A stretch of DNA of 31,851 nt from Candidatus Heimdallarchaeota archaeon (GTDB taxonomy: Archaea; Asgardarchaeota; Heimdallarchaeia; Heimdallarchaeales; Heimdallarchaeaceae): the NCBI GenBank assembly GCA_016839875.1, contig JAEOTK010000175.1, positions 1 through 31,851 of the forward strand. Direction: 5' to 3'. The translations under genes and the position numbers were made by a program. The notes below the pieces were generated by a model. It was given only the letters and a program-made list of their open reading frames with translations, ran no database searches and was not told where the DNA came from. Numbering within the stretch: position 1 is the stretch's first letter; every line of letters begins with the position of its first letter. This document shows positions 1-9,088 of the stretch, one piece after another.

Positions 1-274
1 CATTGAGATAATAGGTATAACCACATTTCATATCAGACATAGCAGCTATATCTCTTGGTGTGAGAAGTTCCATCAATTTTGAGGCATATTTTCCTTTCAA
101 AGAGTAACGACCCATATCAGTTACTTCAACGATTGATACGTTCTCTCTTGTTGCCATGATTTCTTCATCGATTCCAGTATAAGAAACTGGAAGATAGTAT
201 CCAGCGAAGTCAATCATTCTAGCTCCGGCATCTTCGTGCACTTTCCACATAGGAGTTTTAACTAATTTACTCAT
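1..274 (-). CDS. gcvT: Glycine cleavage system T protein (aminomethyltransferase), 3' end cut off by the window
   Basis: The first 91 codons of a T protein lie here; the rest runs off the left edge. The enzyme transfers the methylene group of aminomethylated H protein to tetrahydrofolate and releases ammonia. The visible part has the family's N-terminal features: a segment reading MWKVHEDAGARMIDFAGYYL, then PVSYTGIDEEIMATRENV and VTDMGRYSLKG, which match the usual AKMVDFAGWEMPVQY...REAVGLFDVSHMG pattern. An in-frame ATG at 280 is an alternative start. A TATA-like box at 294-301 favours 274. The glyoxylate aminotransferase gene lies 81 bp upstream on the same strand, which fits joint glycine/glyoxylate metabolism. 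Confidence 0.88.
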   Translation of the reverse strand, partial: MSKLVKTPMWKVHEDAGARMIDFAGYYLPVSYTGIDEEIMATRENVSIVEVTDMGRYSLKGKYASKLMELLTPRDIAAMSDMKCGYTYYLN

Positions 275-355
275 AATCATAACCTACTGATTTGTTATAA
301 ACTGGATTCGACTTTTACTTTAGAGATAAAAATGTTATCCATTGTAGATAGCTTT

Positions 356-1468
356 TCACAGAACTTCTTTCAACGCAGTAAGGAACCTTTCAACATTCTT
401 TGGTTGGGCTGTATATCCCATTAACCCAATACGCCAAATTTTCCCTGCTAAAGGTCCTAAACCACCACCAATTTCGATTTTGTGCTCAAACCTCAGTCGC
501 TTTCTAACTTCTGCTTCATCAATTCCTTCAGGTATGGTTACAGCATTAAGCATTGGAAGACGATACTCTTCTTCAACATACATTTTCAAACCTAATTCTT
601 CTAATCCTACTTTCAATTTACTGTGACATTCAGCATGGCGTTGAAACACTTTTTCAGCTCCTTCCTCGAAGAAGAGCAATAGTGATTGATAGAGTGAGTA
701 TAGCATATTTATGGGAGCTGTATGATGATATGCTCTTTTGTGATCCTTTTGCCAATATTCTCCAACCAAACTCATGTCCAGATACCAGTTTGGAACTTTG
801 GTTTTCCTATTCTTAATTTTAGAAAATGCCTTCTCCGAAAAACTTACAGGAGCTAAACCAGGGGGCACAGATAAACATTTCTGAGTACCACTATACAAAG
901 CATCAATCCCCCATTCGTCTACTTTAACATCTATTCCACCAAGGCTTGTAACTGCATCTACTAGGAATAAACTTTCTGTATCCTTAATTATGTGTGATAT
1001 TTCTTCAATTGGGTTTTTCACTCCTGTTGAGGTTTCAGCATGAACCATAGCAATGAGATTATACGAAATACCTTCTAGTTTTTCTTTGACCTGTTCAGGA
1101 TTAATGGGTGTTCCCCATTCAAATTCTAAGGCATCCACATCTGCACCAAGACGAGTAGCTACTTCGTGCATACGTTTTCCAAAAACTCCATTTATCAATA
1201 TCAAGACTTTATCTTTAGGTTCAATCAGATTAACGAAGCAAGTTTCCATTCCTGCAGATCCTGTTCCAGATATTGGAATAGTCAATTTATTATTGGTGTT
1301 CAATATTTTTTGTAATAATAACTGAATCTCATCCATTATTTTAATGAAATAGGGATCGAGATGCCCCAAAGTGAAACGATTGAGAGCTTTATACACATCG
1401 GGGTGGACACAAGAAGGTCCAGGTCCCATTAGCAAGATTTCATCAATATCATCTAACAAATTACTCAT
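356..1468 (-). CDS. Alanine/serine-glyoxylate (serine-pyruvate) aminotransferase, class V PLP enzyme
   Basis: A fold-type I PLP enzyme of about 370 residues, the usual size for the AGXT/serine-pyruvate group. It would interconvert glyoxylate and glycine using alanine or serine as amino donor. Visible motifs are LLMGPGPS near the N-terminus (substrate loop), SGTGSAGME (about residues 67-75, PLP phosphate binding), HAETSTG (about 143-149), DAVTSLGG (about 171-178, the Asp that pairs with the pyridine nitrogen) and YSGTQKCL with the Schiff-base lysine at K197. The frame opens 6 codons earlier with TTG at 1486; ATG at 1468 is preferred because it directly precedes the conserved region. The gcvT gene follows on the same strand. 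Donor specificity cannot be read from sequence. Confidence 0.9.
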   Translation of the reverse strand: MSNLLDDIDEILLMGPGPSCVHPDVYKALNRFTLGHLDPYFIKIMDEIQLLLQKILNTNNKLTIPISGTGSAGMETCFVNLIEPKDKVLILINGVFGKRMHEVATRLGADVDALEFEWGTPINPEQVKEKLEGISYNLIAMVHAETSTGVKNPIEEISHIIKDTESLFLVDAVTSLGGIDVKVDEWGIDALYSGTQKCLSVPPGLAPVSFSEKAFSKIKNRKTKVPNWYLDMSLVGEYWQKDHKRAYHHTAPINMLYSLYQSLLLFFEEGAEKVFQRHAECHSKLKVGLEELGLKMYVEEEYRLPMLNAVTIPEGIDEAEVRKRLRFEHKIEIGGGLGPLAGKIWRIGLMGYTAQPKNVERFLTALKEVL

Positions 1469-1547
1469 GGTTTTTTCACACTTCAATGAATTTTAATATC
1501 TAATTTAATACTAAATTGAATCTGTTAAAAAACTATTTGTGAGAGTG

Positions 1548-1898
1548 TTAGTTTTCTTCAAGCATATTCTCTAAAATCTTTGTTAATATTCTTGCATACT
1601 CTTTCAATTTCTCTCTACCAAATTTCGTTAGGTAAATGATGGTTGTAGGTTTTGCATCTACTATTCCCTTTTGAATTTCTATCATTTTATTTTCTTCGAG
1701 TTTACTTAGATGTGTTGTCAAATTTCCTGATGTTAGTTCAAGTGCCTTTTGTATAGTAGAAAATGTTGCTTTAAGTCTTGGTAGTAAAAACATCATTATA
1801 GCTAGCCTTGGAGGAGAGTGAATTATACCGTCTATACCTACTAATTCCTCTAATGGTAGTTCACTCTCCTCGGTGATCTCAGGTTTTTCGCTAGCCAT
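1548..1898 (-). CDS. Winged-helix transcriptional regulator (ArsR/MarR-like, HTH_34 type)
   Basis: A 116-residue DNA-binding protein. Residues 22-100 form one winged helix: a helix starting at IHSPPRLAIMMFLL, a helix around ATFSTIQKALEL, the recognition helix SGNLTTHLSKLEENKM, and a wing with KPTTIIYLTKFGREKL. This matches the short one-domain regulators common in archaea, which usually bind as dimers and often control their own operon. The first 20 residues are acidic and probably disordered. It starts 17 bp after the membrane protein gene at 1916-2587 on the same strand and has no clear TATA box of its own, so the two are probably co-transcribed and work together. The ligand and targets are unknown. 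Confidence 0.85.
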   Translation of the reverse strand: MASEKPEITEESELPLEELVGIDGIIHSPPRLAIMMFLLPRLKATFSTIQKALELTSGNLTTHLSKLEENKMIEIQKGIVDAKPTTIIYLTKFGREKLKEYARILTKILENMLEEN

Positions 1899-1915
1899 AA
1901 CAACGTCCGTCCTAA

Positions 1916-2587
1916 TTATTCAGATAAATCTTCGATTGATGTTATTTTGTTACTAGTAACAATATTCCGCAGCAAGAATGCTCCATATGCCAATATTAAT
2001 CCTGTAACGCATCCAAAAATAATTCCGTAATATAACTCGAATATCTCCCCAACAACATAGAATCCTATCAGATTGACAATAGCCGTTAGAATACAGAAAA
2101 CTGGTGTGATATAGTGAAGAATAATACCAACAAAAGTTTTAGCTTTTCTCTTTGAAAGATAGTTATCTATCAAAAACACTATTCCCATCATTATTGCTAT
2201 CAATGGAATAGTCAAATGATCTAATTCTGTATATCCAAAAATAAAGATCATTCCGATTGAGATTAATATCCAATAGAATTGCGTTTTTACGAAGAAAGAT
2301 GATTTTCTTTTTCTGACTGAGATAAACACATTCTTTCGTAGAAAATTCGACATGAGAAGACCAGTTGCAAGAATAAGTATCCAAGCTATGGTGTTCAAGT
2401 AACCTAAAATCTCTCTGGTGAAATAAAGAATTACAAAATCTAAAACCCCCCCAATGATTAACAATACCCCCCAGGCCAATCTTTCAATTGCCCAGTTTTG
2501 AGTGCGATTTAATACCTCAAATTTCTCTATTCTCTGCATTAAATTCAAGAGTGTTTTCATTTCATCTTTTGAGACTTCATTTTGCAT
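1916..2587 (-). CDS. Six-helix integral membrane protein of unknown function, paired with a winged-helix regulator
   Basis: A 223-residue protein that I do not recognise. After about 35 soluble residues with coiled-coil character (two short Leu/Ile-rich helices) there are about six hydrophobic segments, near residues 37-58, 63-83, 103-121, 126-144, 152-178 and 183-207, with Lys/Arg-rich loops (for example NVFISVRKRKSSFF and LSKRKAKTF). There is no signal peptide and there are no catalytic motifs. The regulator gene follows after 17 bp. A multi-helix membrane protein in an operon with a small wHTH protein is a layout seen repeatedly in archaea and suggests membrane sensing or regulator sequestration, but this is inference. 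Confidence 0.75.
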   Translation of the reverse strand: MQNEVSKDEMKTLLNLMQRIEKFEVLNRTQNWAIERLAWGVLLIIGGVLDFVILYFTREILGYLNTIAWILILATGLLMSNFLRKNVFISVRKRKSSFFVKTQFYWILISIGMIFIFGYTELDHLTIPLIAIMMGIVFLIDNYLSKRKAKTFVGIILHYITPVFCILTAIVNLIGFYVVGEIFELYYGIIFGCVTGLILAYGAFLLRNIVTSNKITSIEDLSE

Positions 2588-2608
2588 AGATACGAATTCT
2601 CAAAGGGA

Positions 2609-2616
2609 TATATAAA
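2609..2616 (-). promoter_or_regulatory. TATA box for the membrane protein/wHTH operon
   Basis: TTTATATA on the minus strand, centred about 25 bp before the ATG at 2587. Archaeal transcription starts roughly 25-27 bp past the TATA centre, so the mRNA should begin at or next to the start codon (leaderless). There is no Shine-Dalgarno sequence before this ATG, which agrees. Confidence 0.7.
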
Positions 2617-2788
2617 TACATAAACAACTTTGCTTTTCAAAATCATAGTATTTTTCACGAATTTTCTCAAAATCTATGCTTCTTTCTCCTTTTAACTATT
2701 ACCAAGAAAGTTTATTTTGCTAAGTGAGTATACCATCATTAATTCTATGGTTAAAATAGACCATAAATAAAAATTGGATTTGAAAATT

Positions 2789-4540
2789 ATGAATAAAAAG
2801 AAAAATCTAATATTAATAGGATTAAGCGTTGTTTTGCTAGTTTTTTTGATGAATAGCAGCGTTCTTAATCAATCAATTCTTGCTTTTCAAGAAAATAGAA
2901 ATTTTGAAAACAATTTAAACTCATATGACAGGTTTAACTGGAAATGGAGTACTACAAAAGTCATTTCTACAGAGAGTGGTGGGGAATCCTACGGATCTGA
3001 AACATTTATTGATTCTTCTGGTAACATTCATTTAGTCTGGGCTGATTATTCTAATTATGATAGTTCTGGTACTGACAGTGATATATTCTATAAGCGCTGG
3101 GATGTTCTTTCTTCTTCTTGGACAACAACTGAAGTAATCTCTACGGAAAGTGCTTTTGATTCAGCTAATCCCTCCTTAGCAGTTGATAATTCTGGAAATA
3201 TCTACGTTTGTTGGGATGACTATACAAATTATGCAGGAGCTGGAGCATCAGACGTTGATATTTTCTATAAGTTCTGGAATGCTCTTTCATCCACTTGGAA
3301 TGATACTGAACTTGTTTCTACTGGGTCGAATGTTGACTCTTTTACACCATCTATAGGTGTTGATTCTAAAGGTACGGTTCACATTGTATGGAGAGATGCA
3401 ACTAACTATGTTGGTAGTGGAACCGATTTGGATATTGCTTGTAGACGATGGAATACAACTTCTTTATCTTGGAGTGCAATTGAGGTTGCTTCCACTCAAA
3501 GTAATCTAAACTCAATTTCTCCTCAACTTCGTATAGATTCGACTGATAAGGTTCATCTTGCTTGGCATGACTACACTGATTATATGGGGGCAGATGCAGA
3601 TGAAGACATCTTTTATAAAAGTTGGGAAAATCCTTCTACTTCTTGGACCAATACCGAGGTTGTTTCTACGGAAAGCACACTTGATTCACGTTATGCCTCT
3701 CTGGATATTGATTCAGTTGGAAACGTTCACATAATTTGGTATGATTATACTAATTATGATAGCTCAGGTACTGACTATGATATTTTTTACAAATGTAAGG
3801 ATTCTCTTTCAAGTTTTTGGACTGCTGCCGAGGTTGTTTCTACAGAGAGTAACCTTCATTCTTATTATCCTTCTATAGCTGCAGATTCTGAAGGAACAGT
3901 ACATGCAGTTTGGTATGATTCAACAGAATATGCTGGCTCGGAATCAGATATTGATATTTTCTACAAACGCAAGGACTCTCTCTCTTCATGGACCACTACT
4001 GATGTTGTTTCTACTGAGAGCTCAGGTCTTTCTAATTTTCCTGTTATAGATGTTGATATTTTAGGTATAGTCCATGCATTTTGGGATGATTTCACAAATT
4101 ATGATAGCGCTGGTAGTGACAAAGATATTTTCTACAAAAGATTATCTGGTGTTCCTTCTGCTCCTGAAATAGCTTTTGTTGTCCCTAATCCTGATGAAGA
4201 TGGGTCAGTAACTCTTGATTGGAATGATGTCTATGGAGCTAACACATACTACATCTACAGAAGTTCCTCCTATATTTGGTCTGTCGAAGGATTAACACCT
4301 ATTCACAGTACATCTGCTAGTTCTTATATTGATACTTTACCTTCAACTGGATTTTACTACTATGTAATTGTTGCAGAGAATTATGTTGGGCTTAGTGCAC
4401 TTTCTAATTGTCAATATATCGAATACAAGCTTCCATCGTTAAATGAATTTGCAATAACCTTTGGTATAATTGGAGGAACAACACTCATTCTGATTGCAAT
4501 ATCAAACATTCGTAAGAAGAAGAAACAACTTGATATCTAA
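2789..4540 (+). CDS. Secreted seven-repeat beta-propeller protein with fibronectin-like domain and C-terminal membrane anchor
   Basis: 583 residues from ATG at 2789 (TTG at 2774 is a less likely start). The order is: a signal peptide (Lys-rich start, then a hydrophobic stretch LILIGLSVVLLVFLM), seven tandem repeats of about 57-60 residues each opening with W-[ST]-x-T-E-V-[IV]-S-T-E-S and containing DSxGNxHxxW, DYTNY, SGTDxDIFYK, then a fibronectin type III-like domain (DEDGSVTLDWNDVYGANTYY and following), then a hydrophobic helix near the C-terminus (GIIGGTTLILIAI) ended by RKKKK. Seven repeats fit one closed seven-bladed propeller outside the cell, tethered by the C-terminal helix. The Asp/Gly-rich loops could bind calcium. 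It resembles BNR/sialidase-like propellers, but I see no sialidase catalytic residues, so adhesion or glycan binding is more likely than catalysis. Function remains unknown. Confidence 0.82.
   Translation: MNKKKNLILIGLSVVLLVFLMNSSVLNQSILAFQENRNFENNLNSYDRFNWKWSTTKVISTESGGESYGSETFIDSSGNIHLVWADYSNYDSSGTDSDIFYKRWDVLSSSWTTTEVISTESAFDSANPSLAVDNSGNIYVCWDDYTNYAGAGASDVDIFYKFWNALSSTWNDTELVSTGSNVDSFTPSIGVDSKGTVHIVWRDATNYVGSGTDLDIACRRWNTTSLSWSAIEVASTQSNLNSISPQLRIDSTDKVHLAWHDYTDYMGADADEDIFYKSWENPSTSWTNTEVVSTESTLDSRYASLDIDSVGNVHIIWYDYTNYDSSGTDYDIFYKCKDSLSSFWTAAEVVSTESNLHSYYPSIAADSEGTVHAVWYDSTEYAGSESDIDIFYKRKDSLSSWTTTDVVSTESSGLSNFPVIDVDILGIVHAFWDDFTNYDSAGSDKDIFYKRLSGVPSAPEIAFVVPNPDEDGSVTLDWNDVYGANTYYIYRSSSYIWSVEGLTPIHSTSASSYIDTLPSTGFYYYVIVAENYVGLSALSNCQYIEYKLPSLNEFAITFGIIGGTTLILIAISNIRKKKKQLDI
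2945..4149 (+). repeat. Seven tandem protein repeats (propeller blades)
   Basis: Seven in-frame copies of a unit of about 170-180 bp. Each begins at a Trp codon followed by a sequence coding for [TS]xTEVxSTES and ends after the codons for DIFYKRW/K. Copies 1, 2, 5 and 6 are closest to each other; copies 3 and 4 have diverged (STGS and STQS in place of STES). The pattern points to internal duplication of a blade. Confidence 0.85.
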
Positions 4541-4572
4541 TCTAAATGATTAGATTTCTCCTTTTTCATTTT
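4536..4572 (+). terminator. Hairpin plus T-rich tract after the propeller gene
   Basis: TCTAATC (4536-4542), a 5-base loop, then GATTAGA (4548-4554) form a perfect 7-bp stem that overlaps the stop codon at 4538-4540. A T-rich run follows. This looks like an intrinsic terminator; archaeal termination normally needs only the T-rich part, so the hairpin may be incidental. Confidence 0.45.
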
Positions 4573-4641
4573 TTACTAATAAGGATGATTAATCCACGAA
4601 AAATTTTTAACATCATTGCATTTATTGAATAAAGTGAATAA

Positions 4642-6036
<1,395 letters not shown>

Positions 6037-6051
6037 AAAACCTTATGATTA

Positions 6052-7131
6052 TTACTCTGGTTTTTCATATCCATATTTATCTATAGTCAGTTTTAATTCA
6101 GAGTAAATTTTCAGTTTATCTTTTTTCGTAAAAGTATACTGGTGGACTTCATGATCTTCAACTGATTTTAGATATTTACCAAAATGCTTCTTATTATCTC
6201 CGAAACCTGGAATTGATAAATTATAATAAATCCTTTCTAATTCTTTTATCGGATCTTGAACTAAATCTTCATAACTCAAATCGACAAGATTTCCTTCAGG
6301 GATCAATTTGATACTTTCTAAATATCTTTGATATATAATCTGATAACTTTCAAATAGAAATCCATCAAAATCAAATGTAGGTCTCTGTAATGGAAATACA
6401 TTTAAGAAATATCCAAACATTCTTTGAGCTGAGAAGAAAACCTCATACGGATTTCGATAAATGTGTATGAATTTCGAATTTGGAAAAATCTCAAGAATCA
6501 TATTTATTCTTGCTGAATCTAATGGATTCTTTACAAGAAGTACTCTATCTGGGTTTTTTAAGAGTATCTTCTTAAATAAATACAAGAAGTCTTTTTTCCA
6601 TTTCTTTTTTTGATTGTTAGGTACATTATCAAAATTTACATATCTCCTATAATAATTAAATTTTTTAGGAAAGAAAAAACATGTAATTGGGGAGAAAGAA
6701 GACATATTCAGAAAGCAGAATTCATGTTCACTTGGAGAAGTAACATCCATTTTAACGTTATCGTGAGGACGCCTTTCAGGGAGTATTTTGGAAAAGACAT
6801 AATTGAGAAAATTAGAGAATAGTAGAAAAATCCAAGGCATTAAACTTTCTGGAAAAGTTAAATAAGTAAATTTCTTATCTTGGAGTAGTAATTCATGGAG
6901 AAAGGTTGTTCCACTCCTCCAATACCCAAGAATAAAAATCGGATCGTTTCTTATCTCCAATTTTCTTATCTTCCTGAAAATAAACATTTTTTCTATAACT
7001 CGTAATGGGGTTAAAATCACAACTAAAAATACAATAGCTAAAAATCTAGGGATGTATTTCCAATGTATATAAAAATGATTAGTAAATAATAAACGGAATA
7101 AATTTCTTAAACTAGAACCAACAAGAAACAT
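6052..7131 (-). CDS. PAPS-dependent sulfotransferase family protein with N-terminal membrane segment
   Basis: 359 residues of the Sulfotransfer_3 type. The 5'-phosphosulfate loop is ILGYWRSGTTFLHELLL (about residues 67-83, with R72 SGTT) and the 3'-phosphate motif is IHIYRNPYEVFFSAQ (R226 central). A hydrophobic helix (about residues 27-46) followed by basic residues places the catalytic domain at the membrane, probably on the cytoplasmic side where PAPS is made. The family sulfates hydroxyl groups on sugars, lipids, phenols or steroids; the acceptor here is not known. The gene is convergent with the tyrosine phenol-lyase gene, whose product is phenol, and a relic of a second copy lies at 7299-7376. 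ATG at 7131 is the first good start. Confidence 0.85.
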   Translation of the reverse strand: MFLVGSSLRNLFRLLFTNHFYIHWKYIPRFLAIVFLVVILTPLRVIEKMFIFRKIRKLEIRNDPIFILGYWRSGTTFLHELLLQDKKFTYLTFPESLMPWIFLLFSNFLNYVFSKILPERRPHDNVKMDVTSPSEHEFCFLNMSSFSPITCFFFPKKFNYYRRYVNFDNVPNNQKKKWKKDFLYLFKKILLKNPDRVLLVKNPLDSARINMILEIFPNSKFIHIYRNPYEVFFSAQRMFGYFLNVFPLQRPTFDFDGFLFESYQIIYQRYLESIKLIPEGNLVDLSYEDLVQDPIKELERIYYNLSIPGFGDNKKHFGKYLKSVEDHEVHQYTFTKKDKLKIYSELKLTIDKYGYEKPE

Positions 7132-7298
7132 ATTTTCACTTCTGATTTTGACAACTCAAATTTTACTTTCTCTTAAGTCTAAAAAAAGATTTTCTTCTTT
7201 ATTTACAAATAAGAATCATAGAAAGAGAAGTAAATATTCATTGATAATCTTAATAGTTTTTCAAGTAATTAATATTTTTTTCTTCTGAAATTTTGTGA

Positions 7299-7376
7299 TT
7301 ATTTTTCTGGTTTTTCATATCCATATCTATCTATTGAAAATTTTTACTCAGAATAAATTCTCATTTTATCTTCTTC
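7299..7376 (-). pseudogene. Relic of a second sulfotransferase gene (C-terminal 25 codons)
   Basis: Ungapped match to the intact gene's 3' end (7296-7376 against 6046-6126). Read on the minus strand it gives EEDKMRIYSE, a stop, then KFSIDRYGYEKPEK and a stop, against KKDKLKIYSELKLTIDKYGYEKPE in the intact protein: 16 of 24 residues are the same and one in-frame stop has appeared. The rest of the gene is missing. It abuts the tyrosine phenol-lyase relic at about 7377-7380, so a deletion has removed the 5' parts of both. Confidence 0.88.
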
Positions 7377-7380
7377 AAGA

Positions 7381-7467
7381 AGAGACACTATACCTTGACT
7401 GAAAATGATTTACGAACCAAAATATTTGAGGTTCTTCTAGTCAAGATTCGAACAAATACCTCTGTAA
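7381..7467 (+). pseudogene. Relic of a second tyrosine phenol-lyase gene (C-terminal 28 codons)
   Basis: Ungapped match of 7381-7467 to 5950-6036, with 66 of 87 bases identical by my count. It reads RDTIP, stop, LKMIYEPKYLRFF, stop, SRFEQIPL, stop, against [28 protein letters not shown]. Two codons have become stops (GGA to TGA, CAA to TAG), while most other changes are silent or conservative. That means the second copy was a working gene, diverged under selection, and decayed later. Confidence 0.92.
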
Positions 7468-7510
7468 TGAGGTATTTTATTTTCTATTTTAATGAAAAAA
7501 GTATAAAGGA

Positions 7511-8878
7511 TCAGTAACTGAAACTGAACCTCTTATGTTTCCCGCCATGGCTATCTATGAAGATTTTATCACCATCTGGTCCATCTACGAACTTTATTTC
7601 CTGACCAGGAGAACCAAAAGCCATTTCTTTTGAAGCGATGAATATATTATCCTTCTCGTGTTTATAGGTTTGCATAAACTCAGTGGGGTCATCATCTCCA
7701 GGTCCAATTCCAATAAGTTTTGAACCTATTTGACTAAACAAAGAAGGTCCCCAATGAGCAATATAGAAACCAATTATGTCTCTCATGTCAGGAACAATTT
7801 CCTCTGGTTTCTTTTGGAATTTCTCTTTTTCTTTGAGTAGTTTACTGAAGATATTCCAAATTCCCATACTTAGAGTTAGAGCAGGTCCATCTATTGCATT
7901 TGTAAGTACAACAATTATTACTTTCTTATCTTGGATAAGTCCTGATCTTGTAATGAAACCAGGATACCCACCACCGTGTCCAACTGAATGAGTATTATCT
8001 TTTGGCAGGAGAGTTATACTGAAACCTAATCCCCAGTTTGCCTTTTCTGCTTTAAATTGAATTCTTTGCATTTCACGTTTGATGTAATCTGGAAATAATA
8101 TGTTATTACCATATATATGAGCTTTATAGAATTTGATTAAATCATCTACGTTGCTACTCAAACCTGTAGCTGAGTGCATTATCTCTGCTGGAACATGTTC
8201 AAAAACCTCTCTCTCTTGTCTTGGATATTTTATTGCATAACCTGTAGCATGTCTAGCAATGTTTGTTTCATTAACATCTGTTGCAGTATTTAGCATATCT
8301 AATGGTTCAAGAATTTCCTTTTTGATATGATCATGATAATTTTGTCCTGAAACAGTTTCGATGATTTGACCAAGCAATGTGTAAGCAAAATTGGAGTATT
8401 TCAAAATCTCACTAGTCTTGAAGAAGCTGACCCCCTCTAAAACTTGCTCTTTAATTTTTTCTATATCTGGAAAGTTATGAGTGCTCCAATGAGCAGTTCT
8501 ACCATCCCTAGTCATTCCGCTAGAATGAGTTAGAAGATGACGAATCCTCACGTGTTGGATATTTTCATCTTTTTCTGATGTAAACCAAGGTAAATATTTG
8601 GAGACTCTATCATCTATTGATAATTTCTCTTCATGATAAAGCTTCATGATTGCAGTAGCAGTGAATAGTTTAGAGTGAGAGGCTATACGAAACAAGTGTT
8701 GATCTGTTAATTTGACTTTGTTTTCTAAATTTGCATACCCATACTCTTTCTTGAAAATAACTTCGTCTTCAACAAAAACACCCACAGCAATACCAGGAAG
8801 TTCTTTGGAATATACTTGATAATCTAACCAATTTTCAATTAAGTGTAGTGTTTGTTTGAATAGAGTCTTATTTGTCAT
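7511..8878 (-). CDS. Serine beta-lactamase-like hydrolase (class C/esterase family)
   Basis: 455 residues of the beta-lactamase/penicillin-binding-protein fold. All three active-site motifs are present: S67-H-S-K70 (nucleophile and general base, in FRIASHSKLFTA), Y161-S-N163 (in LKYSNFAYTLLG) and H301-G-G303 (in SVGHGGGYPGF). HLLTHSSGM is another family signature. There is no signal peptide, so it should be cytoplasmic, unlike secreted class C lactamases. An extra domain of about 100 residues follows residue 350. Relatives include esterases, D-aminopeptidases and LACTB-like proteases; the substrate is unknown and antibiotic resistance should not be assumed. It is followed on the plus side by a 210-bp gap. 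Confidence 0.88.
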   Translation of the reverse strand: MTNKTLFKQTLHLIENWLDYQVYSKELPGIAVGVFVEDEVIFKKEYGYANLENKVKLTDQHLFRIASHSKLFTATAIMKLYHEEKLSIDDRVSKYLPWFTSEKDENIQHVRIRHLLTHSSGMTRDGRTAHWSTHNFPDIEKIKEQVLEGVSFFKTSEILKYSNFAYTLLGQIIETVSGQNYHDHIKKEILEPLDMLNTATDVNETNIARHATGYAIKYPRQEREVFEHVPAEIMHSATGLSSNVDDLIKFYKAHIYGNNILFPDYIKREMQRIQFKAEKANWGLGFSITLLPKDNTHSVGHGGGYPGFITRSGLIQDKKVIIVVLTNAIDGPALTLSMGIWNIFSKLLKEKEKFQKKPEEIVPDMRDIIGFYIAHWGPSLFSQIGSKLIGIGPGDDDPTEFMQTYKHEKDNIFIASKEMAFGSPGQEIKFVDGPDGDKIFIDSHGGKHKRFSFSY

Positions 8879-8896
8879 ATGTTGAAAAAAAGTCGG

Positions 8897-8907
8897 ATAT
8901 TAAAAAC
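8897..8907 (-). promoter_or_regulatory. TATA box for the serine hydrolase gene
   Basis: GTTTTTAATAT on the minus strand, centred about 24 bp before the ATG at 8878. No Shine-Dalgarno sequence precedes the ATG, so a leaderless transcript is likely. Confidence 0.55.
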
Positions 8908-8931
8908 TCTTACTATCTGAAGGAAAATAAA

Positions 8932-9010
8932 GAAGCTAGCAGAAAACTAGTTTGAGGTCTTGATTCAAGGGGGGATAATCATATCCAACAGACAGAGATA
9001 AGCTAGCTTC
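8932..9010. repeat. Inverted repeat in the gap between the serine hydrolase and ureohydrolase genes
   Basis: GAAGCTAGC (8932-8940) and GCTAGCTTC (9002-9010) are exact inverted copies 61 bp apart. A direct repeat ACTAGTTTG follows each arm by 5 and 11 bases (8946-8954 and 9022-9030). The gap (8879-9088) has no other recognised content. It may be a stem-loop or remnant of a mobile element; too little is left to decide. Confidence 0.45.
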
Positions 9011-9088
9011 AATATAATATTACTAGTTTGGTTTAAAAACACAGTAATTTTTTACGGAAGATTGGATCAAATGATTATATCATATTCA

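Larger units (their letters stand above)
7132..7510. other. Gene-free stretch holding two gene relics
   Basis: A 379-bp gap between the sulfotransferase and the serine hydrolase. It contains the two relics at 7299-7376 and 7381-7467. The remainder (7132-7298 and 7468-7510) is AT-rich, with no open frame, repeat or RNA that I can recognise. Confidence 0.7.

Noticed and set aside
7511..8878. Call as an antibiotic-resistance beta-lactamase
   Set aside because: The three active-site motifs are shared with many esterases and peptidases, and there is no signal peptide or extra feature specific to class C lactamases.
8940..9010. Possible tRNA or other structured RNA in the gap
   Set aside because: No T-arm sequence (GGTTCRANYCC), no acceptor pairing and no anticodon stem could be found.
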